64,000 bases of DNA, from the NCBI RefSeq assembly GCF_042453785.1, contig NC_091661.1:26093501-26157500 (forward strand), in the 5' to 3' direction. Origin of the DNA: Malus domestica. Its lineage: Eukaryota; Streptophyta; Magnoliopsida; Rosales; Rosaceae. The translations under genes and the position numbers were made by a program. Positions 36,019 to 47,012 of the stretch are shown here, in pieces. Under the pieces are notes generated by a model. It searched no databases, was not told the origin of the DNA, and saw only the letters and a list, made by a program, of their open reading frames with translations. The first letter of the stretch is position 1. Each line of letters starts with the position of its first letter.

Positions 36019-36345
36019 CATTTAACAATTATTGCGACGAAGCAAAAGCCGTCGTGCAAAGAAGAAATTTGTTGTGCAAAGAATTGAACAACGAAAGCTT
36101 TGTCGCCATACTGTTGTCGCACGAAGACTTGAAGTTAGGGTTTGCACAACGAAGATACTAAAGTTCGTCGTGCAAAGAATTATGTGCGACATAAATAATA
36201 TTTGTCGCACTAAGTTTTAAGGGACGAAGGCCTTCGTGGCGCAAGATTTAGAACCACAAAAGCTTGTTCATCGCACTAAGTTTTAAGGACAAAGGCCTTC
36301 GTTGCGCAAGATTTAGAACCACGAAGGCTTATCATCGCCTCGAAT

Positions 36346-38109
36346 TAATGGTGATGAAAAATAAAGGAGATTTTTCAAAGTGTCCAATATTCAAATGGTA
36401 CCCCACATGTCATAATACAAGTGGAAGAAATGATATTCTTTTGTTGTAACCATGAATTGCCGTCATAATTGTTATTTCTTTCTTGGTGCTATAAAGACAA
36501 TGAGTTGCCTCTGCTATAATTCCTTGCGCCACATTTTGTTCCTCGATCACTTCTAAAAGAAGGTTTTTTTTATTTTTTTTTATTTTTAACAATTGATATT
36601 ATCTGCACTCAAGATAGGGAGTAAATTTAGCCTCACAATATGCTAGTAATAATATGGTTCAAATTTGTTTTTAGCGAAAATTGAATTAAAAACCTATCAC
36701 TTACAAATGAAAGATAATACTATCAAACTGTAATACTAAGTGCCGCTTTTAAAAGTAGTTAAAACTAAAACTTAAAAAGAGATACTTTGATCCATGTCCT
36801 GAAATTGCAATCGGTCTCCAGCATGCTACTTACAATTTTACCAACGTCTCATTAAGTTAACCACGCGTATTTTCAAGGTGGTCAAAGTCGGCCATCCCAA
36901 TTTGAAAATTTTGATTCAAATTGTTTTGAATTTCTTCTGCATGATTATCACTCTATTTTTTTTTTTTTTTGTGTTATTATGCTTTCAGACCATCACTAAT
37001 GAAGATGCTACATTTCATTTTTATGGTTGATGTAACAAAATAAATTTTATAGTCTCTTATTTAAACGAAATATCAAATTAAAATACTTTTTAATATATAA
37101 TTAAGAGTGTCAGAGTTTTAATAATAAAATATCCAATAACGAAGAAAATTAAAGAAATTGTAGGCTCAACATTACATATATAACAAAACCAAAAATGGGC
37201 AATGCCTACATCTTTGTCGTCAAAGTGGAAAATATCAAGCCATGTAGGATTTTGACATATCTTTTAATTTGAACCAAAGTCATATTTTTCGGTCAAAATA
37301 GTCCACGTAACATTGTTTACGTCTCCTTTGAAGATGCTCTTATTTACCACATTGATGACATCTTCTTTAGAAACGCTCTTAATTGTCTTATTTTTGCAGA
37401 TATTTTATATTTATGATTTCTCATTCATCTTAAAAAAATTGAAAATTTGAAACTGTGATTTTTATTTTTCTAAATTGATTCAAAATCTTATATAGGATAA
37501 ATAGTAGTATTGCTCATACCTAGATACTTAACTACTACTTGCATGTATATTTTCTGCGTCAGAGGATACATTCTTATCATGAGACCTTGAACGAAAAATA
37601 GAGAAATTTTAACACGATTTTTTAAAAGTGGAATTTTCTATAAACTCTCATCATCTCATTTTTTTTTAATTTGACTTTTCGTGCTAATATTGTAAAATAT
37701 TATGCAAAAATATAGATTGTAGAAAATCTATAAAAAGTCTTATTTTTAAAAGAATCTCCTTAACAACTCTTCGAAAAATATCAACATGTATAGAACTAGT
37801 AGTTGTGATAATGTTAATGATAGTATATACACACACACACGTAGTATGTTCTATGGCTTGTAGTTTTGTATGACAACTATCAGACAGTCCTGCAAGAATC
37901 TGCTGTTAATTAAATATCAAAATAAAATTCATATAAAATTGCATATGTTTGTGGTAGTAACGTGTTTTGATTATTATTCTTTTTCTACAATATTTTGTGC
38001 CTGTAAACAATCAATACAAGCATAATCCTACCATACGGTATTCGACAAAAATTGTTTTATATTAATCATTTGAAAATATGAAAAATAGAGGGTTTGTTGG
38101 CAATGAGAC
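36346..38109. other. Gene-free AT-rich intergenic DNA
   Basis: I see no coding or RNA gene. Short poly-T runs lie near 36570 and 36957. Confidence 0.45.
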
Positions 38110-38397
38110 TATCACATCTTAGCCCTCACCACATCTTAGACTCAACTTCATCGTAACACGATATTATCTGTTTTGGGCCTCGACTACGCCTTCACGGTTT
38201 TGTTTCTGGGAACTCACACGATAAATTCTCAGTGGGTCATCCATCATGGGATTGCTCTTGCACGAACTCGCTTAACTTCGGAGTTCCGATGGAACCCGAA
38301 GCCAATAAGCTCCTAAAAGGCGTCATGCTAGATAGAGATGAGAATAAACATATAAGGCTTAGAGGATACACTCCCCTGAGTGATGTGGGATGTTACA
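38110..38397 (-). mobile_element. Cassandra TRIM solo LTR, older copy (5S rRNA-like)
   Basis: In minus-strand sense it begins TGTAACATCCCACATCA and carries a 5S rRNA-like domain at about 38227-38330 (plus-strand reading GTGGGTCATCCATCATGGGA, then CGCTTAACTTCGGAGTTCCGATGG). The 5S internal control box C has two changes relative to the intact AGGATGGGTGACC, so it is decayed. Flanks are GAGAC and GAAAC, a 5-bp duplication with one mismatch. Cassandra elements are known to carry 5S sequence in their LTRs. Confidence 0.88.
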
Positions 38398-38622
38398 GAA
38401 ACAAACTTAGATATTAGACTAGTCAAAAGAACGATTCTTACCAACTCAATCAACATTCGTTGATAATAGTTCTAAAACTTTCATTAAGTAATATGTGCAT
38501 GCCAATTACAAACCAAACCTAAACAAACAGCAGTGTCGATAAGCAAATATAATAAGGCCTAAACCCATTATTGTTCGATTGTAATTTGGAATTGAAACAA
38601 ACCGCAGCGATACACAACTTAT

Positions 38623-38826
38623 GGCTCGTTTGAATGTTTTTTTAAAATGATTGAAAGCGCTTTTAGAAAAAAACAATTTGGGTTCCAAAAGCACTTGAGG
38701 TGCTTTCTGTAAGAAGTACTTTAAATGTTTTTTTAGGTTTACTTACATTTTTATTAAGGATTGGTTCTAAAAATATTTTCACTAAAAACGTTTTCAATTA
38801 TTTTATAAGTACATTCAAATAAGCTC
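38623..38826. repeat. Small inverted-repeat element (AAGTGCTT family)
   Basis: The left end GCTCGTTTGAATG and right end CATTCAAATAAGC are inverted matches. Inside are AAAATGATTGAAAGCGCTTTT and its inverse AAAACGTTTTCAATTATTTT. Relatives lie near 26085 and 47608. Confidence 0.65.
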
Positions 38827-38853
38827 TTAGTTCGAAACCGAACGAACTCAAAC

Positions 38854-39020
38854 GCGTCCATCCCTGCTGCGGTATCTTGGCTTGCAATAATTGTAAGACT
38901 AATAAGTTAACTTTTTTCGGAATAAGAGAGTGTGAAGCGTCCATTCCTGCTGCAGTGTATTGGCTTGCAATAATTGTAATATCAATAAGTTAACTGTTTT
39001 TCGGAATAAGAGAGCGTGAA
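38854..39020. repeat. 84-bp tandem duplication
   Basis: GCGTCCATCCCTGCTGCGG through AAGAGAGTGTGAA is repeated once from 38937 with about ten differences. Confidence 0.8.
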
Positions 39021-39021
39021 T

Positions 39022-39146
39022 AGAGAAATTTTTAATTGTGACAAAAATACAAATGAAATACTATGTATTTTAATAAAAATGATGAAAATTTTTACTTTTT
39101 AAATTATTAACTTTATATAACACACATATCCTACTGAAAAACCTCT
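39022..39146. repeat. Small inverted-repeat element (GAGAAATTTTTA family)
   Basis: The left end AGAGAAATTTTTAATTGTGAC and right end ACTGAAAAACCTCT are inverted matches. The interior resembles 30648-30797. Confidence 0.55.
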
Positions 39147-40497
39147 ATGTGAAGGAACTTGTCTGTGAATACTCGATGTGGAAAATGACGATGATGACGT
39201 GGAAGGCGGATTTGCATGCCGGAGTGACGTGTCTGAAGACCAGAGGATGTGCAGCAAATATTAGGAGCAGAAAGCATGTGGTGGCCAGCCCACCGCATTG
39301 GAACTCGCAGAGGCAGCCGCAGCAGCAACTAAACATTAAAACCAGTTGAACTTAGAGAGAGATTTTTCAATATGATTGGAATACATGATAGTATATTATG
39401 TGTTATTATATCAATAATAAGATATATGTGATAAAAAATTAATAACTTAAAAAATATAATTTTTCATCACTTATATAAAAACACATGATGTACCATCTGT
39501 ATTTCAGAATAAAATTTTTCTCCCCAAATAGATATGGAGGGACAATTTCTGTCTTCTGATACGATGCCCTAGCCCTGTTGCAAAAACAAATAAAACTAAT
39601 ATAGTTTCCAAAAAATAAAACTAATATATAAATATATTTACATAAAAGATTAGGCGACTTTGTGCCCTTAGCTTGTTCTCCACTCAGTCTGGACAACTCT
39701 TGGAATATTTGATCAGCATTTTGCTTGTTGTAAGCATGGAGGGGAGCTGTTCCAATCTGAGCCACGCCTCTCCTTCGATACAATTTCTTTTCAACAAATT
39801 ATCCTTTTCTTGTTGTACGACAAATATATATGTACAAATGAGGTAATCGATGTGAGTTCATAGCAGCGATTTCGATCGTAGTCTATGTTATTTTGTCAAC
39901 AAAAGGTTTATTGAAGAAAGAAAATTTACAAAGAATCGAGGTGAATTAGTGACATTGAAATTTATTGATCAAAAAGACAAAAAAAAAGAAGAAGATAGAC
40001 ACTGAACTTTGTACTTTTCTTTGATCGTACGCATTGTAAAGGCATCTGAATATATGAACCAATTCAACACAAATCCCAGGCCCTGTATAGTACTGACATG
40101 ATCTAAAAGGCATCGATCCAATCAGGAAAAAAACAGAAGCATTTTCTATGCAGTGTTCTCATTGTTTATATAGATACGGTATCGTTTCTTTATAAAATAT
40201 ATGACGTATCGAGGCAATTAAAAACCTTTTGCTTGTTTCAGTTTCACTTTTTGCATTTGTAGAGAGAATGTCCGGAATGCAAAGGGTTTTTGCCCGTTGG
40301 GGGAGCTTGATAGGGTTTCCCCTCTTCAAAGTGTTAAATGCTAAGCCTTCTATTTATACTATCCCACCAGAGATGCTTTCTCTGCATGTTTATTTACAAG
40401 AAATGTAATAATAAACTTTCTCCGATTCTTGACTAAAACATAAGTAATAGAATATATATAGAGAGAATCACGGTAATAAGAGGAATAGCTATTCCTG

Positions 40498-40680
40498 ACA
40501 AATGTTGAGGTTTAGTATGATTCACGAATATCATCACCTATATTGTCTCAACTTAATCATCTTTTGTTAGGTTTTGAGTTTTATTACAAAAGATTTCAGT
40601 GATATAAAAGGTAGAAACTCTCATATATTAATCATCGCTCGGAATCAACATGTGACTGTGGAACATAACGGTACAATAAT
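40498..40680 (-). repeat. Diverged solo LTR related to the TRIM at 43.0-43.5 kb
   Basis: TCTCAACTTAATCATC, GTTAGGTTTTGAGTTTTATTA and GTGATATAAAAGGTAG occur in the same order as TCTCAACTTAACCACC, GTTGGGTTTTATCA and GTGATATTAGGGGTAG in the LTR at 43355-43525. Ends are uncertain. Confidence 0.5.
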
Positions 40681-40740
40681 ATAAAAAGTCATGCTTGATT
40701 TCAATACTTCAAATAGATGGGTTTCCACGTATATACACAA

Positions 40741-41341
40741 GGGTGAAGTGTCGATTTAGTCTTTGAACTATCACTTCAGTGAAAATTAGGTCCCTGAATT
40801 ATTTTTTGGTAAAATAAGTCCCTATATTGATTACAAATTGCTAATTTCATCTCTACTATTATATTCAAAGCTATTTTATCCAATTTTTCGTCAACTTAAG
40901 TCACTTGACACACTTTAGAGTGTAATACCATTATTTTCTTGTCTATCAGCCCTTAACATTTCATATTGGTTGCGAATTTAATGTCTAATTTACCCTCGAA
41001 AGTTAACTCACACTATTTCTCTAGGAAAAACTATCAATTTATCCTTCAAAGTTAACTTCATACACTATTTCTTTATGAAAAACTATCAATTTATCCTTCA
41101 AAGTTAACTCCATACACTATTTCTTTATGAAAATCTACCAATCTACCCTCCAATGTGTATCACATGCAAGTAACATGATTTAAATTGACGAAAAATTGAA
41201 TATAGTAGCTTTGAATATAACATTAGGAATGTAATTGGTAGATTTTTATAATTCAGGGACTAATGTTTCTAAAAAAATAATAATTTAGGGACCTAATTTT
41301 CACTAAGATGATAATTCAAAGACTAAATTGATTGTTCACCC
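40741..41341. mobile_element. Mutator-type non-autonomous element with 9-bp TSD
   Basis: The 601-bp element starts GGGTGAAGTGTCGATTTAGTC and ends GACTAAATTGATTGTTCACCC, with inverted repeats over about 180 bp. It is flanked by exact TATACACAA (40732-40740 and 41342-41350). The interior has three tandem copies of about 55-60 bp containing ACTATTTCTTTATGAAAAAC and ATCCTTCAAAGTTAACTC (about 40985-41150). Confidence 0.88.
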
Positions 41342-41612
41342 TATACACAAATATCTAATGCCCAACGCATGGGCTCTCAAAATGAACCACTGAAATTAAG
41401 ATAAAATAAAGGACAAGGAAACCTAGTCGATCCAGATGTTTGATCAACCACATGAAGCTATATTTGAAGATCCTCATCCTAGTGAAACCTTGTCAATTTG
41501 AAAAGTCAATCCTACGCCGTGGGAATGGTGCATCAAGTAAATAAAAATCTAGATAAGCACGAAGCTCGCATGAGCAGTGAGTAGGTAATTATGGTTCACA
41601 ATGTACACTAGG

Positions 41613-41898
41613 TGTCACATCCCGATCCAGGACGGACCATTTTCCGGACCCGTTCCACCACCGTAGCAAGATATTGTCTGTTTTAGGCCCCGATCACGAC
41701 CTCACGGTTTTGTTTCTGGGAACTTACAAGCAACTTCCTAGTGGGTCACCCATCCTGAGAGTGCTCTGGCATCCTTCTCACTTAACTTCAGAGTTCTTAC
41801 AGAACTCGAAGCCAGTGAGCTCCCAAAAGGTCTCGTGCTAGGTAGGGATGTGAATGTACATTTAAGGATCACTTCCCTATACGATGTGGGATGTTACA
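41613..41898 (-). mobile_element. Cassandra TRIM solo LTR with intact-looking 5S rRNA domain
   Basis: The 286-bp LTR (minus sense TGTAACATCCCACATCG to GATGTGACA) is flanked by exact CTAGG (41608-41612 and 41899-41903). The 5S-like domain at about 41737-41835 keeps the box C core AGGATGGGTGACC (plus strand GGTCACCCATCCT, 41746-41758) and a box A-like AGTTAAGTGAG. Only one LTR remains and no internal region, so it formed by recombination between LTRs. A Pol III start from such 5S sequences is known for the family. Confidence 0.92.
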
Positions 41899-41903
41899 CT
41901 AGG

Positions 41904-43019
41904 GTTGGATATGAATGAGTACTAATTCACAAAATCTAACCACAATAGTGTTTCTCAATGCCATCTTATCCTCAATTGCCACTATGCACTGTTACACATG
42001 TCACGTTGCTATGTTATCAATGTTCACCTTCATATATAAAATTAAGCTATAGGCTAGGGTTGTACTTTTGCGCCGAAGCCTACACTTCATGCGGTCCCAT
42101 AATTTCTTATATAACCAACTGGGAGGAAAGCATAAAGTCCCACAACCACTCAACGGAAATCGTCAAGAATCGTCACTCTATTGAACCTGACTAGAATTTA
42201 GAGTTCAAAACCTCTCAATGGAATTCATAGGATGTAGGATCAGACCAGCTCAACTGAATCATAGAAGAACTAGGACCCCAAACCAACTCAATGGAATCCA
42301 TAGGTTGTTGGGTTCCCAACAACTCAACGAAATCATAAAGGAGGTAGGATTCCAAACCAACTTAATGAAATCCATATGACGTAGGATTCCAGACCAACTC
42401 AACGGAACCATAAAGAAGTATGATTCCAGACCATTCATTGGAATCTAACTATCGCAATAGCAATCACACATTATCGACGATGTCATCTCTAACTCATTAT
42501 AGGTGGAAATGGTAAATTCAATAGGGCACACGTATAGGCACATTTTCACTGCGGTATTTTACGAAGGGATATTTTAAAAAATACTCACCTCGGGTCCAAA
42601 GCAATCACAAATCGGAAGGGCATTTAACCGAAGAAGTTAGATGACTGCCAACACCTATCAAAGTATATAACTAATTCTACCATTGATACAACGCGTTCAC
42701 CAATTCGAATCTCAAAGAACAAATATATAAATTGGATTTTGAGCATCCATTTTAACGTATTGCCAAAAACTATGTCACCATGTCATGCGCCGCTGCCACG
42801 CGTCGAAGTAGGCGATGGGCCTGCCAAAACCACCGCCAGAAACCAGCCAACAAATATCCCACAATCCTAAGGGTGATTCCAAAAGATGGGCGGATTTTTA
42901 ATGTTTAGTAATGAAAAATACACTTTAACTAACTAACTATACACTAAAAAATTAATGAAAAATAACATAAAATTACATAAATACGAAATATGAAAATTGA
43001 ATAGAGATATTCAAGAAAA
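41904..43019. other. Gene-free intergenic DNA with a CAACTCAACGGAA-type repeat
   Basis: From about 42190 to 42450 a motif like CCAACTCAACGGAATCATA plus AGGTAGGATTCCA recurs about six times at 45-50 bp spacing, a degenerate minisatellite. I see no gene. Confidence 0.5.
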
Positions 43020-43525
43020 AGATTTCACGGTAATTGTATATTAATTTGTCATATGATTGAAGTGAGATCTTATTTTTCAACACATTCCCTCACGAGTGGC
43101 CCTACATGGGTCACAAGGGAAACCAATTTTCACATCTGTAACTGGTCACATCACTACCAGAGCTAACTCAAATTTTCAAGAGCCCGGTAATCATTCAAGG
43201 ACTAGAGCTAAAGCAAATTTTCGTTGGTCCAATCAGTCAATAACCTTAAACTGGAGCTAGTGCACATTTTTGAAAAGCCCATTTTAAGGAGATAAATTTG
43301 AGCCTAGTAAATCGGGCCCAAAATGTGTCAAAAGAATAACCTGCTTTGATACCATGATAAACTTTTTAGGATCAGTGTGGTCCACCACCAACATTTTAGA
43401 TATTATCTCAACTTAACCACCTATTGCAAGGTGTTGGGTTTTATCACAAACGCCTTGGTGATATTAGGGGTAGGAATTGTATATTATTTTGTCATTTGAG
43501 CGATATGGAACCTTATTCTCCAACA
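43020..43525 (-). mobile_element. Small LTR element (TRIM), 3' LTR truncated
   Basis: In minus-strand sense the 5' LTR (43525 to 43355, TGTTGGAG to TTTATCA, 171 bp) is followed by a perfect TGGTATCAAAGCAGG primer binding site (43354 to 43340). A non-coding internal region of about 260 bp ends in a purine-rich GTGAGGGAATG, and then comes the start of the 3' LTR (43082 down to about 43020, TGTTGAAAAATAAG). The 3' LTR is cut short and no duplication is found. Confidence 0.75.
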
Positions 43526-45251
43526 ATTGTCATACTCATTTGTCCAATTCATAGCTTGCCCTATTTGAAGAAGTAAACTTGTATAGATTGTTGGAGCAAA
43601 TTCCTCCCGACCAGCGTGAAAGTACCCAAATGAGTATTTAGAACTCAGTAAATGTCACAAATGTTGATTACAGAGAATAATGGGAGAGAATGGGATTATA
43701 TACCAGTTTACAATTAATCATGCTCATCTCCTAAGCTATGCTTAACAAACACATACTAACATAATACACACGTGGCATATAAACATATATGCCAAATAAT
43801 TAGAACCATCAACCTCCCATCTGGAGCTAAAAAAAACTCACATCTGATCACACAGAGACATAAAAAGGCATCAACTCCCATACTCTTAAGACTGTGACAA
43901 AGTTCAAATATGGGCTTTATTGCTAATGAGAATTCTAGAGAGCTGAGTTCATGCAAGGACAATGCATTAGGCCTGGACTAATTTAGAAGGATTTGAGATC
44001 AGAATTCAAAGTCAAACAAAAGCCCAAATAGGCTAAAGCTGCCGGCAACTGAATTCTATTTGTACGCTTGAAAAAGGTCATAACACAGCCACTCCTTCTG
44101 AGATAAGATATTGTGTTTGGTAGGTTACTGTGTTTGCTCCTCCTCATCCAACTTTGAATCGCATAGAGGTTAAATTATCACTATGCTTCTCTTCTCAACA
44201 TCGTTTTGCCTTCCGGTATTTGCAAAAACATCTAAACAGTGTGCCTGACAAATTATTTAGGTGCCAGATTGACGAACAAACACAAACAATTACAGGTATG
44301 TTTGATTACTATTTAGTTTTTTATTTTTATTTTTTGTGTTAGTGACATGGGAAAAATAATTGGAAAAAAAAAAGAGGGATGAAGAAGAGTGAATGAAGGA
44401 TACCTTCACGCTGTAATCAACATTTGTAACATTTACTGAATACAGGTAAGATATGTATTGGAAGACACAAAAAATGAGAGTATGATGCTTGCATTTTCTC
44501 CTTGGGGGAATTACCTCATTCCTCCACTTACAAATAATATATCTTCACCGTTAAATCTCTTAATCTTCATTTGAAAATCATCCCAACAATAAGTCATTCA
44601 AATCGGAAATCGTTTAGTCATCCAAATGTATCAAACAAATCAACGGTTCATCATGAATATGTTACTTGGTATTTACACCATTGATTTTTTTTGATACATT
44701 GGGATTACTAAAACGGTCTTTGATTCGAATGAATTTCATATGGATAAAATTCATATGCCGATTACGAGATTGAGCAATCTCAATTATGAAACTTTAAATA
44801 GTAAACATACGTTATTTGAAAGTGAAGAAATGAGCTAATTCCCCAGGTGGAATACAACTATTATCCAAAATGAAACTAAAAATCTATGTCAAACTCTTTT
44901 CACTTTAAAAAATTTGTATTTATTCCTTTCATCTTTACTTAATGTTTTATATATATATTCTTCTCGCGTATCACAACCATTAAAATAAAGTGAAAATAAT
45001 TATCAAACAGATGTTGAGCTATGAGCTATGTGCTATAAGTTTATACAATCATCTTAATGAGTAATCTTCCATTTGAATATATTGTTTAACGAACATCCAT
45101 TTGAATATGTTGTTCAACATGTTCGTTAATACCTTTTGCATAGACATGAATTGAATCCAACGGTTCTCATCGCACAGTACAATTTACCAATTTGATCGCA
45201 CGCATCTTGGACGACGACATGAGAAATTTAGAACAGTAAACCCTAAACCAT

Positions 45252-45254
<3 letters not shown>
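43526..45254. other. Intergenic; one MITE and no recognised gene
   Basis: Apart from the inverted-repeat element at 44495-44851, this is ordinary AT-rich sequence. Short open frames near 43756-43962 and 44130-44342 match nothing I know. Confidence 0.45.
44495..44851. repeat. Inverted-repeat DNA transposon, about 355 bp
   Basis: The left end CTTGGGGGAATTACCTCATT and right end AATGAGCTAATTCCCCAGG are inverted matches, with pairing continuing over about 40 bases (CTTACAAATAA against TTATTTGAAAG). Central parts also pair. Ends are within a few bases and no clear target duplication was seen. Confidence 0.65.

Positions 45255-45286
<32 letters not shown>
45255..45286. repeat. CT microsatellite
   Basis: A CT run of about 30 bases lies downstream of the BAHD gene. 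Confidence 0.9.
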
Positions 45287-45288
<2 letters not shown>

Positions 45289-45365
45289 ATTATACAAGTC
45301 AGAAAATACTATACAAAGTCAACGGCAAGAGCAAAAGAGAGAGGGAATTCTTTTCTACTGGTATT

Positions 45366-45389
45366 ACTTATAAGTTATAACTTATAAGT
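45366..45389. other. Perfect 24-bp palindrome spanning the BAHD stop codon
   Basis: ACTTATAAGTTA is followed directly by its exact reverse complement. The stop codon of the minus-strand gene (45382-45384) lies within it. Confidence 0.9.
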
Positions 45390-46752
45390 AAGGACTCTTG
45401 ACCAACATCTCGTAGTTGTCAACTGCACTTGTGGGGACCGCCACCATCACCTTAACAGATTCCCCCTGTTCATCATCACCATCGCCAGAACGTCCAGCTG
45501 GCAAAAACAAGCAGTACCTATCGCTGCATACGGGCCCCACGTGAACCGGCTTCCCCATCCCGAAGTCAACCCTCTCCAGCCCCAGCCTTGACCACTGCGA
45601 CACGATCAGCACCCCCACAGAGTCCGGACAGGCCCTCCCCTCCCCGCTCACCAACTCCACCACCCTCCGCACGTGCTCCTCCTCTACCCTCTCCTTTGCG
45701 CGCTTCACCAGCTCAGCCGCGTGCCACAGACCCTTCTCCTCCAGCTCCCTCGCGCTGCATTGCGCGCACCCCAGCACGAACGCGTTCCCGTAATACCCAC
45801 CGGGTAGACTCGGCCTGACTCGGTCACGTACGTTCACGCTGAATAAAATCTTTAGGGTTTGGTTTGGTGGTAGGTTCAATGCTCTTGCCCAACTGCGCCA
45901 CACGTGGGCGGAGAGGACCTCGAACGACGTGTACGCTGATAACGAGGTACTGGGTCGACTCGTCGACACAGCGAGTTTCTTCAGCTCAATTAAATGTTTT
46001 TTATGGAAAGTGATCGAGGTGGGGGCGAGTCGTTCGTTGGCGAACCGAGTCACGAAGCCGGAAACGTCCGGGACCTTGCTGAACTCGGGGTGACTCGCCG
46101 CCTTGATTATGCGATGATGACATGGATTTAATGCACGATTTACGGGTTGTGGGTCCAGAAGGTGGCGATCCCATACAGGCTTGGGTTTGAACTCGCTAGT
46201 GAACCCACGCTTTCCGGCTGCCAGCCCGGCAAACGAATTGAGAAATTCGGCGCTTCCGATCCCGTCGCAGACGCAGTGGTTGAATCCCACGCCAAGTGCC
46301 GCCGCTCCATCTTTCAGCCACGTCAGTTGGACAACGAGCGGCGGAGCCCCTTTAAATACGTCAGCCACTTGGAGCGACAATAGCTTCCTCCACTCGGTGA
46401 CGTAGCGCGGAGCCCGCTCAAAATTAGAGACCGCAACATTGTCGGAGACAGCTTCAATGAACACTGCGCCCTGAGCCCGACATACCACCTCGAGGCTGAA
46501 GCCATCGGGCTTGGGGCGCACTCTGCCTGCTAGCGGATAGTAAGGCACCAAAGCCTGAGCTAGTGCAGCCTTGACACGCGACGCAGTCGAGGCCTGATTC
46601 AGTTCCGGGCAAGGAGTGTAGACCAAGAGGTACTCGATGGTGAAGCGTAGGAAGAGCTGCGAATCGACGGCGGATAGGTTGAGAATGCAAGGCGGGGTGG
46701 GCGCGGAGGGCGTGACCACCACGGCCTCCTTTACACGGACAGAGCTTCCCAT
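45382..46752 (-). CDS. BAHD-family acyl-CoA-dependent acyltransferase
   Basis: BAHD enzymes transfer acyl groups from CoA thioesters to alcohols or amines in the cytosol. The gene is intronless and the 456-residue product is full length. The catalytic HxxxD is HCVCD with H159 and D163. The second signature, usually DFGWG, is DFGMG (396-400), with Met replacing Trp. Other landmarks are YYPLAGRV (71-78) and NVRDRVRPSLPGGYYGNA (about 307-324). The acyl donor and acceptor cannot be read from the sequence; the DGIG after HxxxD is shared with several wax, suberin and alcohol acyltransferase clades, so a role in lipid-phenolic or ester formation is possible. The coding region is GC-richer than its surroundings. 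A TATA-like sequence lies near 46893-46900. Confidence 0.9.
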   Translation of the reverse strand: MGSSVRVKEAVVVTPSAPTPPCILNLSAVDSQLFLRFTIEYLLVYTPCPELNQASTASRVKAALAQALVPYYPLAGRVRPKPDGFSLEVVCRAQGAVFIEAVSDNVAVSNFERAPRYVTEWRKLLSLQVADVFKGAPPLVVQLTWLKDGAAALGVGFNHCVCDGIGSAEFLNSFAGLAAGKRGFTSEFKPKPVWDRHLLDPQPVNRALNPCHHRIIKAASHPEFSKVPDVSGFVTRFANERLAPTSITFHKKHLIELKKLAVSTSRPSTSLSAYTSFEVLSAHVWRSWARALNLPPNQTLKILFSVNVRDRVRPSLPGGYYGNAFVLGCAQCSARELEEKGLWHAAELVKRAKERVEEEHVRRVVELVSGEGRACPDSVGVLIVSQWSRLGLERVDFGMGKPVHVGPVCSDRYCLFLPAGRSGDGDDEQGESVKVMVAVPTSAVDNYEMLVKSPYL

Positions 46753-46826
46753 ATCCTCTACTTTATAATGATCAAATAAATGAAGAATTTAATTAAACCT
46801 TGAGTTTTGTGTATTTTGGGCAATGT

Positions 46827-46845
46827 GGGGGGGGGGGGGGGGGGG
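46827..46845. repeat. Run of 19 G
   Basis: An uninterrupted poly-G tract lies about 75 bp upstream of the BAHD ATG, on the side of its leader or promoter. It could form a G-quadruplex in DNA or vary in length. Confidence 0.9.
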
Positions 46846-47012
46846 TAGGGTTTTTGAGTTTGGTTTTTTTTCAGCTGAGCAATGGATGAATATATAAGAG
46901 AGAAAGGAATTTGTCGTGTTTAAGAGGGGTGTAGTAAAGTTCAGATTTGAAGGATTTTAAAGACTATAGAATCAGAGTGTAGTTAATTTAGGATTTTTAA
47001 AAAGGACTTTAA

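Larger units (their letters stand above)
38398..40497. other. Intergenic with several small repeats
   Basis: It holds a MITE at 38623-38826, a tandem duplication at 38854-39020 and a GAGAAATTTTTA-type element at 39022-39146. A stretch at 39160-39350 has open frames on both strands (for example MKELVCEYSMWKM on plus) that I do not recognise. The minus-strand frame near 39700 (MYRRRGVAQIGTAPLHAY) is also unrecognised and may be an exon fragment. Confidence 0.4.

Noticed and set aside
39131-39336. Possible Cys-rich small protein on the minus strand near 39.2 kb
   Set aside because: Two frames overlap with different Cys patterns, there is no convincing signal peptide or family match, and the region is flanked by MITE sequence.
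39439-39783. Minus-strand frame MYRRRGVAQIGTAPLHAY...
   Set aside because: The first 45 or so residues look protein-like, but the rest is AT-rich hydrophobic noise. With no recognised family it was mentioned only in the intergenic entry.
41737-41835. Functional 5S rRNA gene
   Set aside because: The similarity is embedded in a Cassandra LTR with its own TSD, is diverged from 5S rRNA at many positions and is not in a tandem array.
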